The position numbers and the translations under genes are program-made. From Streptomyces antarcticus (GTDB lineage Bacteria; Actinomycetota; Actinomycetes; Streptomycetales; Streptomycetaceae), in contig NZ_JAPNLM010000003.1 of NCBI RefSeq assembly GCF_026627255.1, positions 310,001 to 374,000 on the forward strand: 64,000 nucleotides of DNA. Direction: 5' to 3'. The notes beneath the pieces were generated by a model, which was given only the letters and a program-made list of their open reading frames with translations, did not search any database and was not told where the DNA came from. Positions 40,207 to 48,907 of this stretch are shown in pieces (the first letter of the stretch is position 1; each line of letters opens with the position of its first letter).

Positions 40207-41307
40207 ATGAGTGCTGCCCCCACCGCCTTCGCCGCCCTGTTCGCGCCGTACACCCTGCGGTCGGTCACCATCCCGAACCGCGTATGGATGGCGGCGATGT
40301 GCCAGTACAGCGCCGAGGCCTCCGGCCCGAACGCCGGCGTGGCCGGCGACTGGCACTTCGCGCACTACGCGGCCCGCGCCGTCGGAGGCGCCGGCCTCAT
40401 CGTCCAGGAGGCCACCGCCGTCTCCCCGGAAGGCCGGATCTCCCCCTACGACCTCGGCATCTGGAACGACACCCAGGTCGAGGCGCTCCGCCGGATCACC
40501 GCCTTCGTGAAGTCCCAGGGCGCGGTCCCCGCGATCCAGATCGCCCACGCGGGCCGCAAGGCCTCCACCGACCGGACCTGGAAGGGCGGCGCCCCCGTCG
40601 GCCCCGAGGCCCACGGCTGGCAGCCGGTCGCCCCCAGCGCGGTGCCGTTCCACGAGGGCCACCCGGTGCCCCACGAGCTGACCGTCGATCAGATCCACGA
40701 GATCACCGCCCAGTTCGCGGCCGCCGCCGAACGGTCGCTGGCCGCGGGCTACGAGGTCGTGGAGGTACACGGCGCCCACGGCTACCTGATCGGGGAGTTC
40801 CTCTCCCCGCACAGCAACCGGCGCACCGACGCGTACGGCGGCTCCTTCGAGAACCGCGCCCGTTTCGCGCTCGAAGTGGTCGACGCCGTAAGGGCGGCGT
40901 GGCCCGCGGACCTCCCGCTGTTCTTCCGGATCTCGGCCACCGACTGGCTGGAGGAGAACGGCTGGACCGCCGAGGAGACGGTCCGGCTGGCCGCCCTGCT
41001 CCAAGAGCACGGGGTGGACCTCCTCGACGTCTCCACCGGCGGGCTGGCCCCCGGGGTGACGATCCCGGTCGGCCCCGGCTACCAGGTGCCGTTCGCGGCC
41101 CGGGTCAAGGCCGGGACCTCGCTCCCGGTGGCGGCCGTCGGCCTGATCACCGAACCGGAGCAGGCCGAGAAGATCCTCGCCAACGGCGAGGCGGACGCCG
41201 TGCTCCTCGGCCGCGAACTGCTGCGCGACCCCTACTGGGCCCGCCGCGCGGCCGTCGAACTCGGCGCGGAGCTCCGCACCCCGGAGCAGTACCACCGCTC
41301 CTGGTGA
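40207..41307 (+). CDS. NADH:flavin oxidoreductase, old yellow enzyme (YqjM type)
   Basis: The 366-residue TIM-barrel flavoprotein begins with an FMN-contact region (IPNRVWMAAMCQYSAE, with the Cys typical of YqjM-like enzymes). It shows IQIAHAGRKAST, EVHGAHGYLIGEFLSPHSNRRTD in two parts (EVHGAHGYLIGEFL, SPHSNRRTDAYGG) and LLGRELLRDPYW near the C-terminus. It reduces activated C=C bonds of enals, enones or nitro compounds with NAD(P)H. The promoter shares motifs with the ArsR-like regulator 200 bp downstream in the same direction, so the two likely form a stress-inducible pair. Confidence 0.94.
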   Translation: MSAAPTAFAALFAPYTLRSVTIPNRVWMAAMCQYSAEASGPNAGVAGDWHFAHYAARAVGGAGLIVQEATAVSPEGRISPYDLGIWNDTQVEALRRITAFVKSQGAVPAIQIAHAGRKASTDRTWKGGAPVGPEAHGWQPVAPSAVPFHEGHPVPHELTVDQIHEITAQFAAAAERSLAAGYEVVEVHGAHGYLIGEFLSPHSNRRTDAYGGSFENRARFALEVVDAVRAAWPADLPLFFRISATDWLEENGWTAEETVRLAALLQEHGVDLLDVSTGGLAPGVTIPVGPGYQVPFAARVKAGTSLPVAAVGLITEPEQAEKILANGEADAVLLGRELLRDPYWARRAAVELGAELRTPEQYHRSW

Positions 41308-41412
41308 ACCGGGTTGCGGCGCGGGCTCTTCTCTCCCGCGCCCCAACCCACCGCTCCTACGACGGCTCTCGTACGATGGTGCCGGGCGCGACGGGCCCCG
41401 GGCGCGTGGTGG

Positions 41413-41497
41413 TTCGAGCGAGCCGGGCGGGCCGGGCGGGCCGGGCGGGCCGAGCGAGTCGGGCCGAGCGAGTCGGGCCGAGCGAGTCGAGCGAGTG
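41413..41497 (+). repeat. Low-complexity direct repeats in the arsR leader
   Basis: Four runs of a GGGCGGGCC-type 9-mer are followed by three copies of a GAGCGAGTCGGGCC-type unit just upstream of the arsR Shine-Dalgarno. They make up the 5' leader and can also encode repeated Arg/Ala/Gly in other frames. I see no gene. Confidence 0.6.
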
Positions 41498-41507
41498 GAG
41501 CAGGGAC

Positions 41508-41852
41508 ATGACGGAACACGACACGGCCCGCACCCTCGCCCACCCCGAGGCCGCCGAGATCCGGCTGGAGGACGTGCTCCACGCGCTCTCCGACCCGGTC
41601 CGCCTCTCCATCACCCGGGACCTCGCCGTCTCCGCCGCCGACCTGGCCTGCTCGCACTTCGACCTGCCGGTCACCAAGTCGACCACCACGCACCACTTCC
41701 GCGTGCTGCGGGAGAGCGGCGTCGTGCGCCAGACCTACCGCGGCACCACCAAGCTCAACGCCCTGCGCCGCGAGGAGCTGGAGGCCCTCTTCCCGGGCCT
41801 CCTCGACTCCGTCCTCACGGCCGCGGCGGCCGAGGAAGCCCGCCTGGCGTAG
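41508..41852 (+). CDS. ArsR family winged-helix regulator
   Basis: The 114-residue protein from ATG 41508 has the compact ArsR fold: VLHALSDPVRLSITRDLAVS, then the recognition segment KSTTTHHFRVLRESGVVRQTYRGTTKLNALR (given in parts: KSTTTHHFRVLRESG, VVRQTYRGTTKLNAL). It lacks the CxC metal site of arsenic sensors; one Cys lies at DLACSHFDLP. Organic electrophiles or another signal are therefore more likely than metals. It probably represses the OYE gene and itself through the shared TCGTA/TACGA elements. Confidence 0.88.
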   Translation: MTEHDTARTLAHPEAAEIRLEDVLHALSDPVRLSITRDLAVSAADLACSHFDLPVTKSTTTHHFRVLRESGVVRQTYRGTTKLNALRREELEALFPGLLDSVLTAAAAEEARLA

Positions 41853-41869
41853 CCGCGCGGCCGCCGCGA

Positions 41870-42068
41870 CCCGGCAGCCCGCTCCAGGACCGTCCGGCGG
41901 CGCCCGGCAGCCCGCTCCAGGACCGTCCGGCCGTGCCCGGCAGGCCGCTCTACGTCCGTCCGGCCGTGCCCGGCAGCCCGTCCTGCGTCCGTCCGGCAGT
42001 GCCCCGCAGCCCGTCCTACGCCTGTCCGGCCGCGACCCGGCAGCGCGTCCTACGTCCGTCCGGCCGCG
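41870..42068. repeat. 33-bp minisatellite, six copies
   Basis: Six units of 33 bp, each starting with a CCCGGCAGCCCG-like sequence, begin at 41870, 41903, 41936, 41969, 42002 and 42036, with one extra base at 42035; a decayed seventh follows. The array fills the gap between the convergent arsR and fprA-like genes and covers the last codons of the latter. The unit is 11 codons long, but no ribosome site supports coding across it. Confidence 0.9.
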
Positions 42069-43408
42069 TCCAGCAGGCCGTCCCAGTCCGGGATCTTCAC
42101 CGAGCGGCGGCCCAGCGAGCGGCCCAGTTCCGCCTCGGCCGCCTCGACGGCCAGCCACCCGGGCCACTCCACCGGACGCAGGCCCGCCGCCCGCATCGCG
42201 TCCACCGGGTCGCCGGGCAGCTCGCGCCGGGCCAGCCGCCCCGCGTCCTGGAGGAGCGAGGACGCCGTCTCCTTCGCGCAGGGGCGGTTGGTGCCGATCA
42301 CCCCGGTCGGGCCGCGCTTGATCCACCCCGCCACGTACTCGCCCACCGAGGCCCGGCCCGCACGCAGCACCCGGCCCGCCGCGTGCGGGACCGTGCCCCG
42401 CACCGGGTCGAAAGGCAGACCGGCCAGGGGGACGCCCCGGTACCCCACCGAGCGCAGCACCAGCTGCGCCGGAACGTCCTCGTACGTCCCCGTCCCCGTC
42501 ACTCCGCCGAGCCCGTCCGGGGCGGTCCGCTCGAAGCGCACCCCGGTGACCCGGCCGTCCGGGCCGCCCAGCACCTCCGACGGGCGCAGGTAGAACCGCA
42601 GCGTGATCGCGCGCGGCGCGCCGGTCGCGCCGCCCTCAGCCCAGCCGCGCAGCGCCTCCACGTTCCGCCGCGCCACCGCGGGCAGCGCGGCGGCCGCGCC
42701 CGGATCGGCGTACGCGGGGTCCAGGGCCAGCTCGGCGGGCTCCACTCGGGCGTCCACACCCGGCAGCGTGCCCAGCTCCCGCAGTTCCTTGGTGGTGAAC
42801 TTCGCCTGCGAGGGGCCGCGCCGGGCGACCATCGCCACCGCGCGCACCCCGCTCTCCGCGAGCGCGCCGAGCGCCGGCTGCGGCATGTCCGTCGGGGCCA
42901 GCTCGGCGGCGCCCCGGGCCAGGATTCGCGTCACGTCCACGGCGACGTTGCCCGCCCCGACGACCACGGCCGACTCCACCCCGGCCAGGTCGAAGGCGGC
43001 CGCGGCGGCGTCCGGGTGCCCGCTGTACCAGGCCACGAAGTCCGTCGCGGAGTGCACCCCCGCCAGGTCCTCGCCGGGGATGCCGAGCAGTCGGTCCCGC
43101 GCCGCCCCCACGCAGTACACGACCGCGTGGTACAGCTCCAGCAGCCGCGCCGAGGGCAGGGCCTCCCCGCCGACCTCGACGTTCCCGAGGAAGCGGATCC
43201 GCTCGTCCTCCAGCACGGCGCGCAGGCTGCCCTGCAGCGATTTGATCTTCTCGTGGTCGGGGGCGACCCCGTAGCGCACCAGTCCGTAAGGGGCCGGCAG
43301 CCGGTCCAGGACGTCGACCCGGACGCCGGGCACCTCGCGCTGCTGAACCAGGGTCTGCGCGGCGTAGACCCCGCTGGGGCCCGATCCGACGACGGCGATA
43401 CGAAGCAC
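42050..43408 (-). CDS. Ferredoxin-NADP+ reductase (FprA-like, adrenodoxin reductase family)
   Basis: GTG 43408 has AGGAG 7 bases upstream. The 452-residue flavoprotein starts LRIAVVGSGPSGVYAAQTL (FAD-binding GxGxxG), then DRLPAPYGLVRYGVAPDH, VVVGAGNVAVDVTRIL for the NADPH domain, and a C-terminal GWIKRGPTGVIGTNRPCAKET segment characteristic of the family. It passes electrons between NADPH and ferredoxin, for example to cytochromes P450. The bacterial NOS in this window also needs an external reductase, but a link is speculative. The last unit of a 33-bp repeat overlaps its 3' end. Confidence 0.92.
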   Translation of the reverse strand: MLRIAVVGSGPSGVYAAQTLVQQREVPGVRVDVLDRLPAPYGLVRYGVAPDHEKIKSLQGSLRAVLEDERIRFLGNVEVGGEALPSARLLELYHAVVYCVGAARDRLLGIPGEDLAGVHSATDFVAWYSGHPDAAAAAFDLAGVESAVVVGAGNVAVDVTRILARGAAELAPTDMPQPALGALAESGVRAVAMVARRGPSQAKFTTKELRELGTLPGVDARVEPAELALDPAYADPGAAAALPAVARRNVEALRGWAEGGATGAPRAITLRFYLRPSEVLGGPDGRVTGVRFERTAPDGLGGVTGTGTYEDVPAQLVLRSVGYRGVPLAGLPFDPVRGTVPHAAGRVLRAGRASVGEYVAGWIKRGPTGVIGTNRPCAKETASSLLQDAGRLARRELPGDPVDAMRAAGLRPVEWPGWLAVEAAEAELGRSLGRRSVKIPDWDGLLDAAGRT

Positions 43409-43461
43409 GGTGGAGCTCCTCACGCGGGTGGTCCCCAGCATGACACCGGGTTCCGGGGCCG

Positions 43462-44121
43462 TCAGCCCATGGCGCGCATCCGGTGGATCTCGGCGCTCTG
43501 CGTGGCCACGACCTCGTTGGCCATCTCCTCGACCGCCACGTTGTTGCCGCCGGCCAGCGCCTCCCCGGCCATCTTCACGGCGCCCTCGTGGTGGGCGGTC
43601 ATCAGCTTCAGGAAGAGCCGGTCGAAGTCGGCCCCCGAGGCCGCGGCCAGGTCCGCCAGCTGCCGCTCGGTGGCCATGCCCGGCATCGTGCCGTGGTCGT
43701 GCGGGTGCGCGCCGGAGTCCGCCTGCGGCGCGGGATGCAGGGCCGACCACTTCTCCATCGCCCCGATCTCGGGCCGCTGGGCGGCCTCGATCCGTTCCGC
43801 CAGGCGTTTGACGCCGTCCGCCGCGGCCCGCGCCGGCGCCAGCGCGCTCATCGTCAGGGCCTGCCGGTGGTGCTCGACCATGTTCCGCACGTAGGCCCGG
43901 TCGGCGGCGTTGGCGCTGTCGTCGGGCTTCTCCCGCGCGGCCTGCTCGGGGGTGAGCGTGCGCGCCTTCTCGCCGGGTCTGCCGGGTGCGACGATCACGG
44001 CCCGGCCGTCGTCGGCGCGGTCCCGCGGCTCGTCCGCCTGGCAGCCGGCGAGCGCCGACAGGAGGCCGGCGGCCACAACCGCTCCGGAGATTCGGCCGAG
44101 TAACCCTTTTGCCATGTCCAT
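43462..44121 (-). CDS. DUF305 family lipoprotein
   Basis: The 219-residue product has a lipoprotein signal (hydrophobic stretch AVVAAGLLSALAGC with lipobox Cys), then the DUF305 ferritin-like four-helix core with ADRAYVRNMVEHHRQAL and FLKLMTAHHEGAVKMA, whose paired histidines suggest metal (often copper) binding. It is exported and anchored to the membrane. It is divergent from the LVIVD-repeat gene, a pairing I have seen repeatedly for these families, which implies a joint extracytoplasmic role. ATG 44115 is an alternative start. Confidence 0.88.
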   Translation of the reverse strand: MDMAKGLLGRISGAVVAAGLLSALAGCQADEPRDRADDGRAVIVAPGRPGEKARTLTPEQAAREKPDDSANAADRAYVRNMVEHHRQALTMSALAPARAAADGVKRLAERIEAAQRPEIGAMEKWSALHPAPQADSGAHPHDHGTMPGMATERQLADLAAASGADFDRLFLKLMTAHHEGAVKMAGEALAGGNNVAVEEMANEVVATQSAEIHRMRAMG

Positions 44122-44198
44122 GGAAAGGAAGATACTGCCGGGGTCCTGGTTCCGCGCCCACCCGGCAAGGAACCGATCGGACTCCCAAGGGAGGCACA

Positions 44199-45680
44199 GT
44201 GACCTCGTTGCACACCATCAGAGTGCGGAAAAGGAGTCTGGGAGCGGTCGTCGCGGCGGCCGGCCTCGCCACGCTCCTGGCCGCCGGCCCGGCGGCCGCC
44301 ACCCCCGATCCGGGTGACCTGACGCCGGGCGCCGGCGGACAGCAGGGTTCCAGCCTCGTCGAGGGCCGGGAGCTCGCCCCGGGTGAGATCCCCGGCCGGG
44401 ACGAGATCGTGCACAGCGCCAACATCAAGCCGCTGGCCAACGTCCCGAGCGCGGACCCGACCGTGATCAACTCTGACCTGGCGTTCCAGGGCAGGTACGC
44501 GTACGCGGGCAACTACAACGGCTTCACGATCTACGACATCGGGAACCCGAAGGCGCCGAAGACGGTCACCCAGGTGCTCTGCCCGGGCGGACAGAACGAC
44601 ATCTCCGTCCACGGCGACCTGCTCTTCCTCTCCACCGACTCCTCGCGCAGCGACGACTCGTGCAACAGCGTCTCGCAGCCCGCCACGGAGAAGTCCTCGT
44701 GGGAGGGCATCAAGATCTTCGACATCAAGGACAAGAAGAACCCCAAGTACATCAAGTCCGTCGAAACCGCCTGCGGTTCCCACACCCACACGCTGGTGCC
44801 GGGCAGCCGCGACCTCTACCTCTACGTCGCCTCCTACTCGCCGAACGAGGCCTTCCCCGACTGCAAGCCGCCGCACGACGGCATCTCCGTGGTGAAGGTC
44901 CCGAAGAAGGCGCCGACGAAGGCCGCCGTCGTCGCCTTCCCGATCCTCTTCCCGGACGGCGGCAACCCGGGCGGGCCCGTCAACCCGGGCGTCTCCAAGA
45001 CCACCGGCTGCCACGACATCACCGTGCTGCCCTCGAAGAACCTCGCCGCCGGAGCCTGCATGGGCGACGGCATCCTCTTCGACATCAGCATGCCCGAGCA
45101 GCCACGGGTCATCGACCGGGTCCAGGACAACGTGAACTTCGCGTTCTGGCACTCGGCGACCTTCAACGAGCGCGCGAACAAGGTGGTGTTCACCGACGAG
45201 CTCGGCGGCGGCGGCGGCGCCACCTGCAACGAGGCCACCGGCCCCAACCGGGGCGCCGACGGGATCTACGACATCACCGGCCGCGGGGACCAGCGAAAGC
45301 TCGCCTTCCGCAGCTACTTCAAGATCCCGCGCCACCAGGCCGACACCGAGAACTGCGTGGCCCACAACGGCTCGCTGGTCCCGGTCGGCGGCGGCCGCGA
45401 CATCATGGTCCAGGCCTGGTACCAGGGCGGCGTCTCGGTCTGGGACTTCACCGACTCCTCCAAGCCGAAGGAGATCGGCTACTTCGAGCGCGGCCCGCTC
45501 ACCACGGACGCCCTCGGGCTCGGCGGGTCCTGGTCGGCGTACTACTACAACGGTCACATCTACTCGAACGACATCACCAAGGGCCTCGACGTGCTCAGGC
45601 TCGACGACTGGCGGACCGTGAGCGCCACGTGGGTGCGGATGGACCGGCTCAACGTCCAGACCCAGCCCGAGTACCACTAG
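44199..45680 (+). CDS. LVIVD repeat-containing secreted protein
   Basis: GTG 44199 follows AAGGGAGG. The 493-residue protein has a Sec signal peptide (RVRKRSLGAVVAAAGLATLLAAGPAAA). The mature part is a beta-propeller with LVIVD-type repeats such as GFTIYDIGNPKAPK, IKIFDIKDKKNPK, ILFDISMPEQPRVIDR and VSVWDFTDSSKPKEIGY. It contains several His- and Cys-bearing loops (GCHDITVLP, SHTHTLVPG, ENCVAHNG). The function is unknown; it acts outside the membrane. The divergent DUF305 lipoprotein is its probable partner, with a 77-bp shared promoter region. Confidence 0.88.
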   Translation: MTSLHTIRVRKRSLGAVVAAAGLATLLAAGPAAATPDPGDLTPGAGGQQGSSLVEGRELAPGEIPGRDEIVHSANIKPLANVPSADPTVINSDLAFQGRYAYAGNYNGFTIYDIGNPKAPKTVTQVLCPGGQNDISVHGDLLFLSTDSSRSDDSCNSVSQPATEKSSWEGIKIFDIKDKKNPKYIKSVETACGSHTHTLVPGSRDLYLYVASYSPNEAFPDCKPPHDGISVVKVPKKAPTKAAVVAFPILFPDGGNPGGPVNPGVSKTTGCHDITVLPSKNLAAGACMGDGILFDISMPEQPRVIDRVQDNVNFAFWHSATFNERANKVVFTDELGGGGGATCNEATGPNRGADGIYDITGRGDQRKLAFRSYFKIPRHQADTENCVAHNGSLVPVGGGRDIMVQAWYQGGVSVWDFTDSSKPKEIGYFERGPLTTDALGLGGSWSAYYYNGHIYSNDITKGLDVLRLDDWRTVSATWVRMDRLNVQTQPEYH

Positions 45681-45711
45681 CGGCCGGCCGACGGCCCGCG
45701 TGCCGTCGCCC

Positions 45712-46344
45712 CTAGCGGGGAAACGTTCCGCCGGGCGGTCCTCCGTCCGGCGGGACGCCGAGCCCCCAGTCCAGCCCGTACCGCTGGAACAGCTCCGCCC
45801 GCAGCCGGGACGCCGGCATCGGCGCCCCCGGCAGCAGCACCGCCACCACCGCGCCCATCAGCAGCGCCCGCAGCAGCGGATAGTCGGCGTCCACGTCCGC
45901 CGAGCCGTACCGGGCCATGGTGTCCCGCAGCAGTTCGGCGAGCCGCTGCTGCTCCTGGCACCGGATGAAGCCCTCCGCCTGCAGGATGCCCGCCATGTGC
46001 GTCCGCATCAGCCGCGGATGGTCCAGCGCCAGTCCCAGCGTCGCGTCGATGGCGCGGGCGAGGCGCTCGCGGCCCTCGTCCTCCCCGGAGGGGCGCGGCT
46101 CGCGCTCCAGCGCGGCGTACAGGGTCAGGTGCATCAGCCGGTGCACCGCCGACTGCAGCAGCTGCCGCTTGCCCGGGAAGTAGTACGAGACCAGACCCCG
46201 TGCCGCGCCCGCCCGGTCGGCGATGTCGCCGAGTCGCGTGGCCTCGTAGCCGCGCTCGGCGACGAGGTCGACCGTGGCCTGCAGCAGCCGTTCCCTGGAA
46301 CGTCTGCGCAATTCTTCATTGACCGATGCGCTGCGCGGGACCAT
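45712..46344 (-). CDS. TetR family transcriptional regulator
   Basis: ATG 46344 has AGGAG 6 bases upstream; earlier in-frame codons overlap the upstream PAP2 gene region. The 210-residue protein has a TetR helix-turn-helix (RERLLQATVDLVAERGYEATRLGDIADRAGAARGLVSYYFPGKRQLL, seen as ERGYEATRLGDIADRAG then LVSYYFPGKRQLL) and a variable ligand domain. A perfect palindrome sits just upstream. The upstream gene in the same direction encodes a PAP2 phosphatase only 40 bp away, so it may be the target or a read-through partner. Confidence 0.9.
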   Translation of the reverse strand: MVPRSASVNEELRRRSRERLLQATVDLVAERGYEATRLGDIADRAGAARGLVSYYFPGKRQLLQSAVHRLMHLTLYAALEREPRPSGEDEGRERLARAIDATLGLALDHPRLMRTHMAGILQAEGFIRCQEQQRLAELLRDTMARYGSADVDADYPLLRALLMGAVVAVLLPGAPMPASRLRAELFQRYGLDWGLGVPPDGGPPGGTFPR

Positions 46345-46365
46345 GCTTGCTCCTGCTGCGTTGAC

Positions 46366-46378
46366 TGGCTCCGAGCCA
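46366..46378. promoter_or_regulatory. Candidate TetR operator
   Basis: TGGCTC, C and GAGCCA form a perfect palindrome 22 bp upstream of the tetR start, in the 40-bp gap after the PAP2 gene. Position and symmetry suit autorepression. Confidence 0.5.
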
Positions 46379-46384
46379 ATATAC

Positions 46385-47071
46385 TCAGCGCACGGGGTCG
46401 CCTGCTCTGGGTGACACGGGGGATCGCCCAGAGCAGGTACGCCCGTGACAGCCGTACGCGGACGTCGCGACAGCCACCAGGGCCACACCCAGGAGCCAGC
46501 CCGCGAGGACGTCCGAGGTCCAGTGCACCCCGAGGTAGAGCCGGGTGAAGCCGACCCCGAGCACCGAGACGACGGCCACCGCCCAGGCGGCGGCGACCGC
46601 CCATCGCGGTGTCGCGCCGGGCAGCAGCCACAGCAGCATCCCGCACACCACCGTCGCGGTCATGGCGTGGCCGGACGGGTAGGCCGCGTAGTGCGCCGAG
46701 TCGACCGGGTCCGGCCACTGAGGACGCTCCCGCCCCACCAGGGCCTTGAGTCCTTGCTGCACCACAGACGCCACCACCGCGGCCAGGGCCACCCGCAGCG
46801 CCCGCCGGCGCTCGCCCCGCCACCACAGCGCGACGCAGGCCGCGGCGGCCAGGATTCGCATCGTCCACGGGTCCCACACCCAGTCGGAGAGCACGCGCAT
46901 CACGTGGGTGGTGCCCGGGTCGGCGACCGCGCGGGCGTGCAGGTCGCTGGCGATCCGGCCGTCGAGGGAGAGCAGCGGCTCCCAGCGCGCCACCACCAGT
47001 ACGGTCAGGGCGACCGCCAGCAGCGCGCAGCCGATGCCGGTCCAGCGCACGTGTCGGTCGTCGTTCCGCAT
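46385..47071 (-). CDS. PAP2 superfamily phosphatase
   Basis: This 228-residue membrane protein has about six hydrophobic helices and the three phosphatase motifs of the family: KALVGRERP, PSGHAM and GFTRLYLGVHWTSDVLAGW, with both catalytic histidines. It dephosphorylates lipid phosphates such as phosphatidate or undecaprenyl pyrophosphate at the outer membrane face. ATG 47071 is the start. It precedes tetR closely. Confidence 0.93.
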   Translation of the reverse strand: MRNDDRHVRWTGIGCALLAVALTVLVVARWEPLLSLDGRIASDLHARAVADPGTTHVMRVLSDWVWDPWTMRILAAAACVALWWRGERRRALRVALAAVVASVVQQGLKALVGRERPQWPDPVDSAHYAAYPSGHAMTATVVCGMLLWLLPGATPRWAVAAAWAVAVVSVLGVGFTRLYLGVHWTSDVLAGWLLGVALVAVATSAYGCHGRTCSGRSPVSPRAGDPVR

Positions 47072-47153
47072 GCACCCGATCCTCGCACCGGCGGTCGCCG
47101 CACGGCCTCGGGCGCGCCCGGGGCCGCTGTCCGGCGACGGGCGCCCGGGCCGG

Positions 47154-48092
47154 CTACGACAGCGCGCTCAGGCCCGGTACGAACGCCACCAGCAGCGGCA
47201 CCGCCGGCACCAGCGCGGCCAGCGCCGTCAGCCGCAGCCGCCGGCCGGCCGACAACCGGGGCGCGGCGTCCAGCAGCCGCCGTACCCGGTGCGGCACGTG
47301 GGCCTGCGGGGCCGGGGACGGCCCGAACACCCCGCGGTCCTCGTTGAGCCCGACCAGGGCCAGCGCCGTCGTCAGCCGCCCGAAGCGGCGCGAGGCCACG
47401 TCGTCGGCGGCCAGCTCGACCAGGCGGTGCATCTGCGCCTCGAACGCCGCGAAGACCGGCACCTGCGGGAACCCCCGGGACAGGGCGCGCGAGCAGTGCA
47501 GCAGCCAGTCGTGCCGGGCCGCCGCGTGGCCCTGCTCGTGAGCCAGTACGGCGTCCAGCTGGCTCCCCTTCAGCCGCGCCAGGGCCGCCGTCGTCACCAC
47601 CAGCTGCGGGGCCGCGCCGGGCAGCCACCAGGCGTCCGGCCGCGGGCCCTCCAGTACCACGAGCCGTGCGCCCGCCGGGTCCTCACCGGGCAACAGCGGT
47701 GCGCGCAGGCGCAGTTCGGTGTCCTGTGCCCGGCGCCGGGTGCGCGCCCGGAGCACCTCGCGGCCCAGCATCGCCCCGGTCCACAGTGCTCCGGCACCCA
47801 GCGCGAGCGCGGTACCGGTGGCCCAGGGGCCTCCGGAGGCGCCGAGGGCGTAGGCGTCGACCACACCGTGCGGGGCGGCGGCGAAGAGCCGGCCGCGGAC
47901 CACCTGCCAGGCGGCCGCCGCGCTCAGCAGCATCGACAGGCCGAAGCACAGGAGCACCGCGGCCACCACGCACTGCCACACCCACAGGGCGACCACGGGT
48001 TCGCGCTCCGGCCACCGGGCCCGTCGCAGCAGGCGGGGGGCGAGCACCGCGGTCAGGGCGCCGAGCAGCAGGAGAGCGGCGGGGACCATCAT
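47154..48092 (-). CDS. M56/M48-type membrane zinc metalloprotease (BlaR1-like)
   Basis: The 312-residue protein has N-terminal hydrophobic helices (MVPAALLLLGALTAVLAP, CVVAAVLLCFGLSMLLSAAAA), a cytoplasmic protease part with the zinc motif VLAHEQGHAAARHDWL and the downstream ELAADDVA third-ligand segment, and C-terminal hydrophobic helices. Actinomycete members commonly neighbour BlaI-type repressors, but none is adjacent here. The substrate is unknown. ATG 48089 is an equivalent start. Confidence 0.9.
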   Translation of the reverse strand: MMVPAALLLLGALTAVLAPRLLRRARWPEREPVVALWVWQCVVAAVLLCFGLSMLLSAAAAWQVVRGRLFAAAPHGVVDAYALGASGGPWATGTALALGAGALWTGAMLGREVLRARTRRRAQDTELRLRAPLLPGEDPAGARLVVLEGPRPDAWWLPGAAPQLVVTTAALARLKGSQLDAVLAHEQGHAAARHDWLLHCSRALSRGFPQVPVFAAFEAQMHRLVELAADDVASRRFGRLTTALALVGLNEDRGVFGPSPAPQAHVPHRVRRLLDAAPRLSAGRRLRLTALAALVPAVPLLVAFVPGLSALS

Positions 48093-48173
48093 GTCCGCCA
48101 GCCTATGAGCGCGGGCCCACCTGCGGGTACGGCCCCGGGGCTTTGGTGACGCAGGACACGTTTCCGGCGGATG

Positions 48174-48779
48174 TCACATCGAGAGCAGCATGGCCAACAT
48201 GCCGATCCCCATGGCGAGTCGGCAGGCCCGGACCAGCTCGGCCGACCTCGGCGGGGCCGTCGCCGCCCACGCCGCCCCTCCCCTTCCGGCGCCGCCCGCG
48301 ACGCCCCCGTCCCCGCCCGCGCCGTCCCCGCCCGCCACCAGCCGGGCCCCGCCGAGCAGGACGTACCCGGCGAAGTAGAGGAGCAGCGCCCCGGTGACGA
48401 GCGGCAGACCCGTACCGTCCCCGTGCCCGCCGCCGTGACCCGGGCCGGGGCCGCCGGCCGTCATGGCCAGCGCCATGTAGGCCATGGCCAGCGAGCCCAC
48501 CAGGTGGTGCGCGTGGTGGGCGCCGCCCCGCAGCAGCCACAGGGCGTGCGCCGCGGCCGCGCAGAAGACCGCCAGCAGCAGCGGCGGACCCCACGCCCCG
48601 GTCCCCACGGGTACGGCCATCAGTGCCATGCCGAGGCCCATCACCGCCTCGCCCGCCGCCGCGCCGCGCGCGGGCCGGGCCGCTCTTCCCGCGCGCACCA
48701 GGCAGTACGCACCGCTCGCCGCGCACAGCAGTACCAGCAGCCAGGAGGAGACGGCGGGGGACATGGCGGAACCGTGCAC
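48174..48779 (-). CDS. DUF5134 integral membrane protein
   Basis: GTG 48779 has GGGAGG upstream; ATG 48764 is an alternative. The 201-residue protein consists of about six hydrophobic helices (SWLLVLLCAASGAYCLV, LLLAVFCAAAAHALWLL, VTGALLLYFAGYVLLGG) with His-rich loops (GGAHHAHHLVG, GPGHGGGHGDG), typical of DUF5134. The His clusters hint at metal handling. It lies directly downstream of a divergent promoter and upstream of the M56 peptidase gene in the same direction. The function is not established. Confidence 0.83.
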   Translation of the reverse strand: MHGSAMSPAVSSWLLVLLCAASGAYCLVRAGRAARPARGAAAGEAVMGLGMALMAVPVGTGAWGPPLLLAVFCAAAAHALWLLRGGAHHAHHLVGSLAMAYMALAMTAGGPGPGHGGGHGDGTGLPLVTGALLLYFAGYVLLGGARLVAGGDGAGGDGGVAGGAGRGGAAWAATAPPRSAELVRACRLAMGIGMLAMLLSM

Positions 48780-48907
48780 GGCGGAACCTCCCGGTTCGTC
48801 GGCGTCACGGGAAGAGATGCCCGCCCCGGACGGCCCGCACGCAGCCGCGCGTTAGGCTCCTCGCCGTACCCGGCATGTCATATGCCACGCGCAGAACGGA
48901 GCCCCCG

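Noticed and set aside
41870..42068. CRISPR array
   Set aside because: Units are contiguous 33-bp copies without unique spacers, and no cas gene is in the window.
41495..43894. A long plus-strand frame that includes the 33-bp repeats as an 11-residue repeat protein
   Set aside because: The frame overlaps arsR in another frame and runs antisense through the reductase gene. No start with a ribosome site precedes the repeats.
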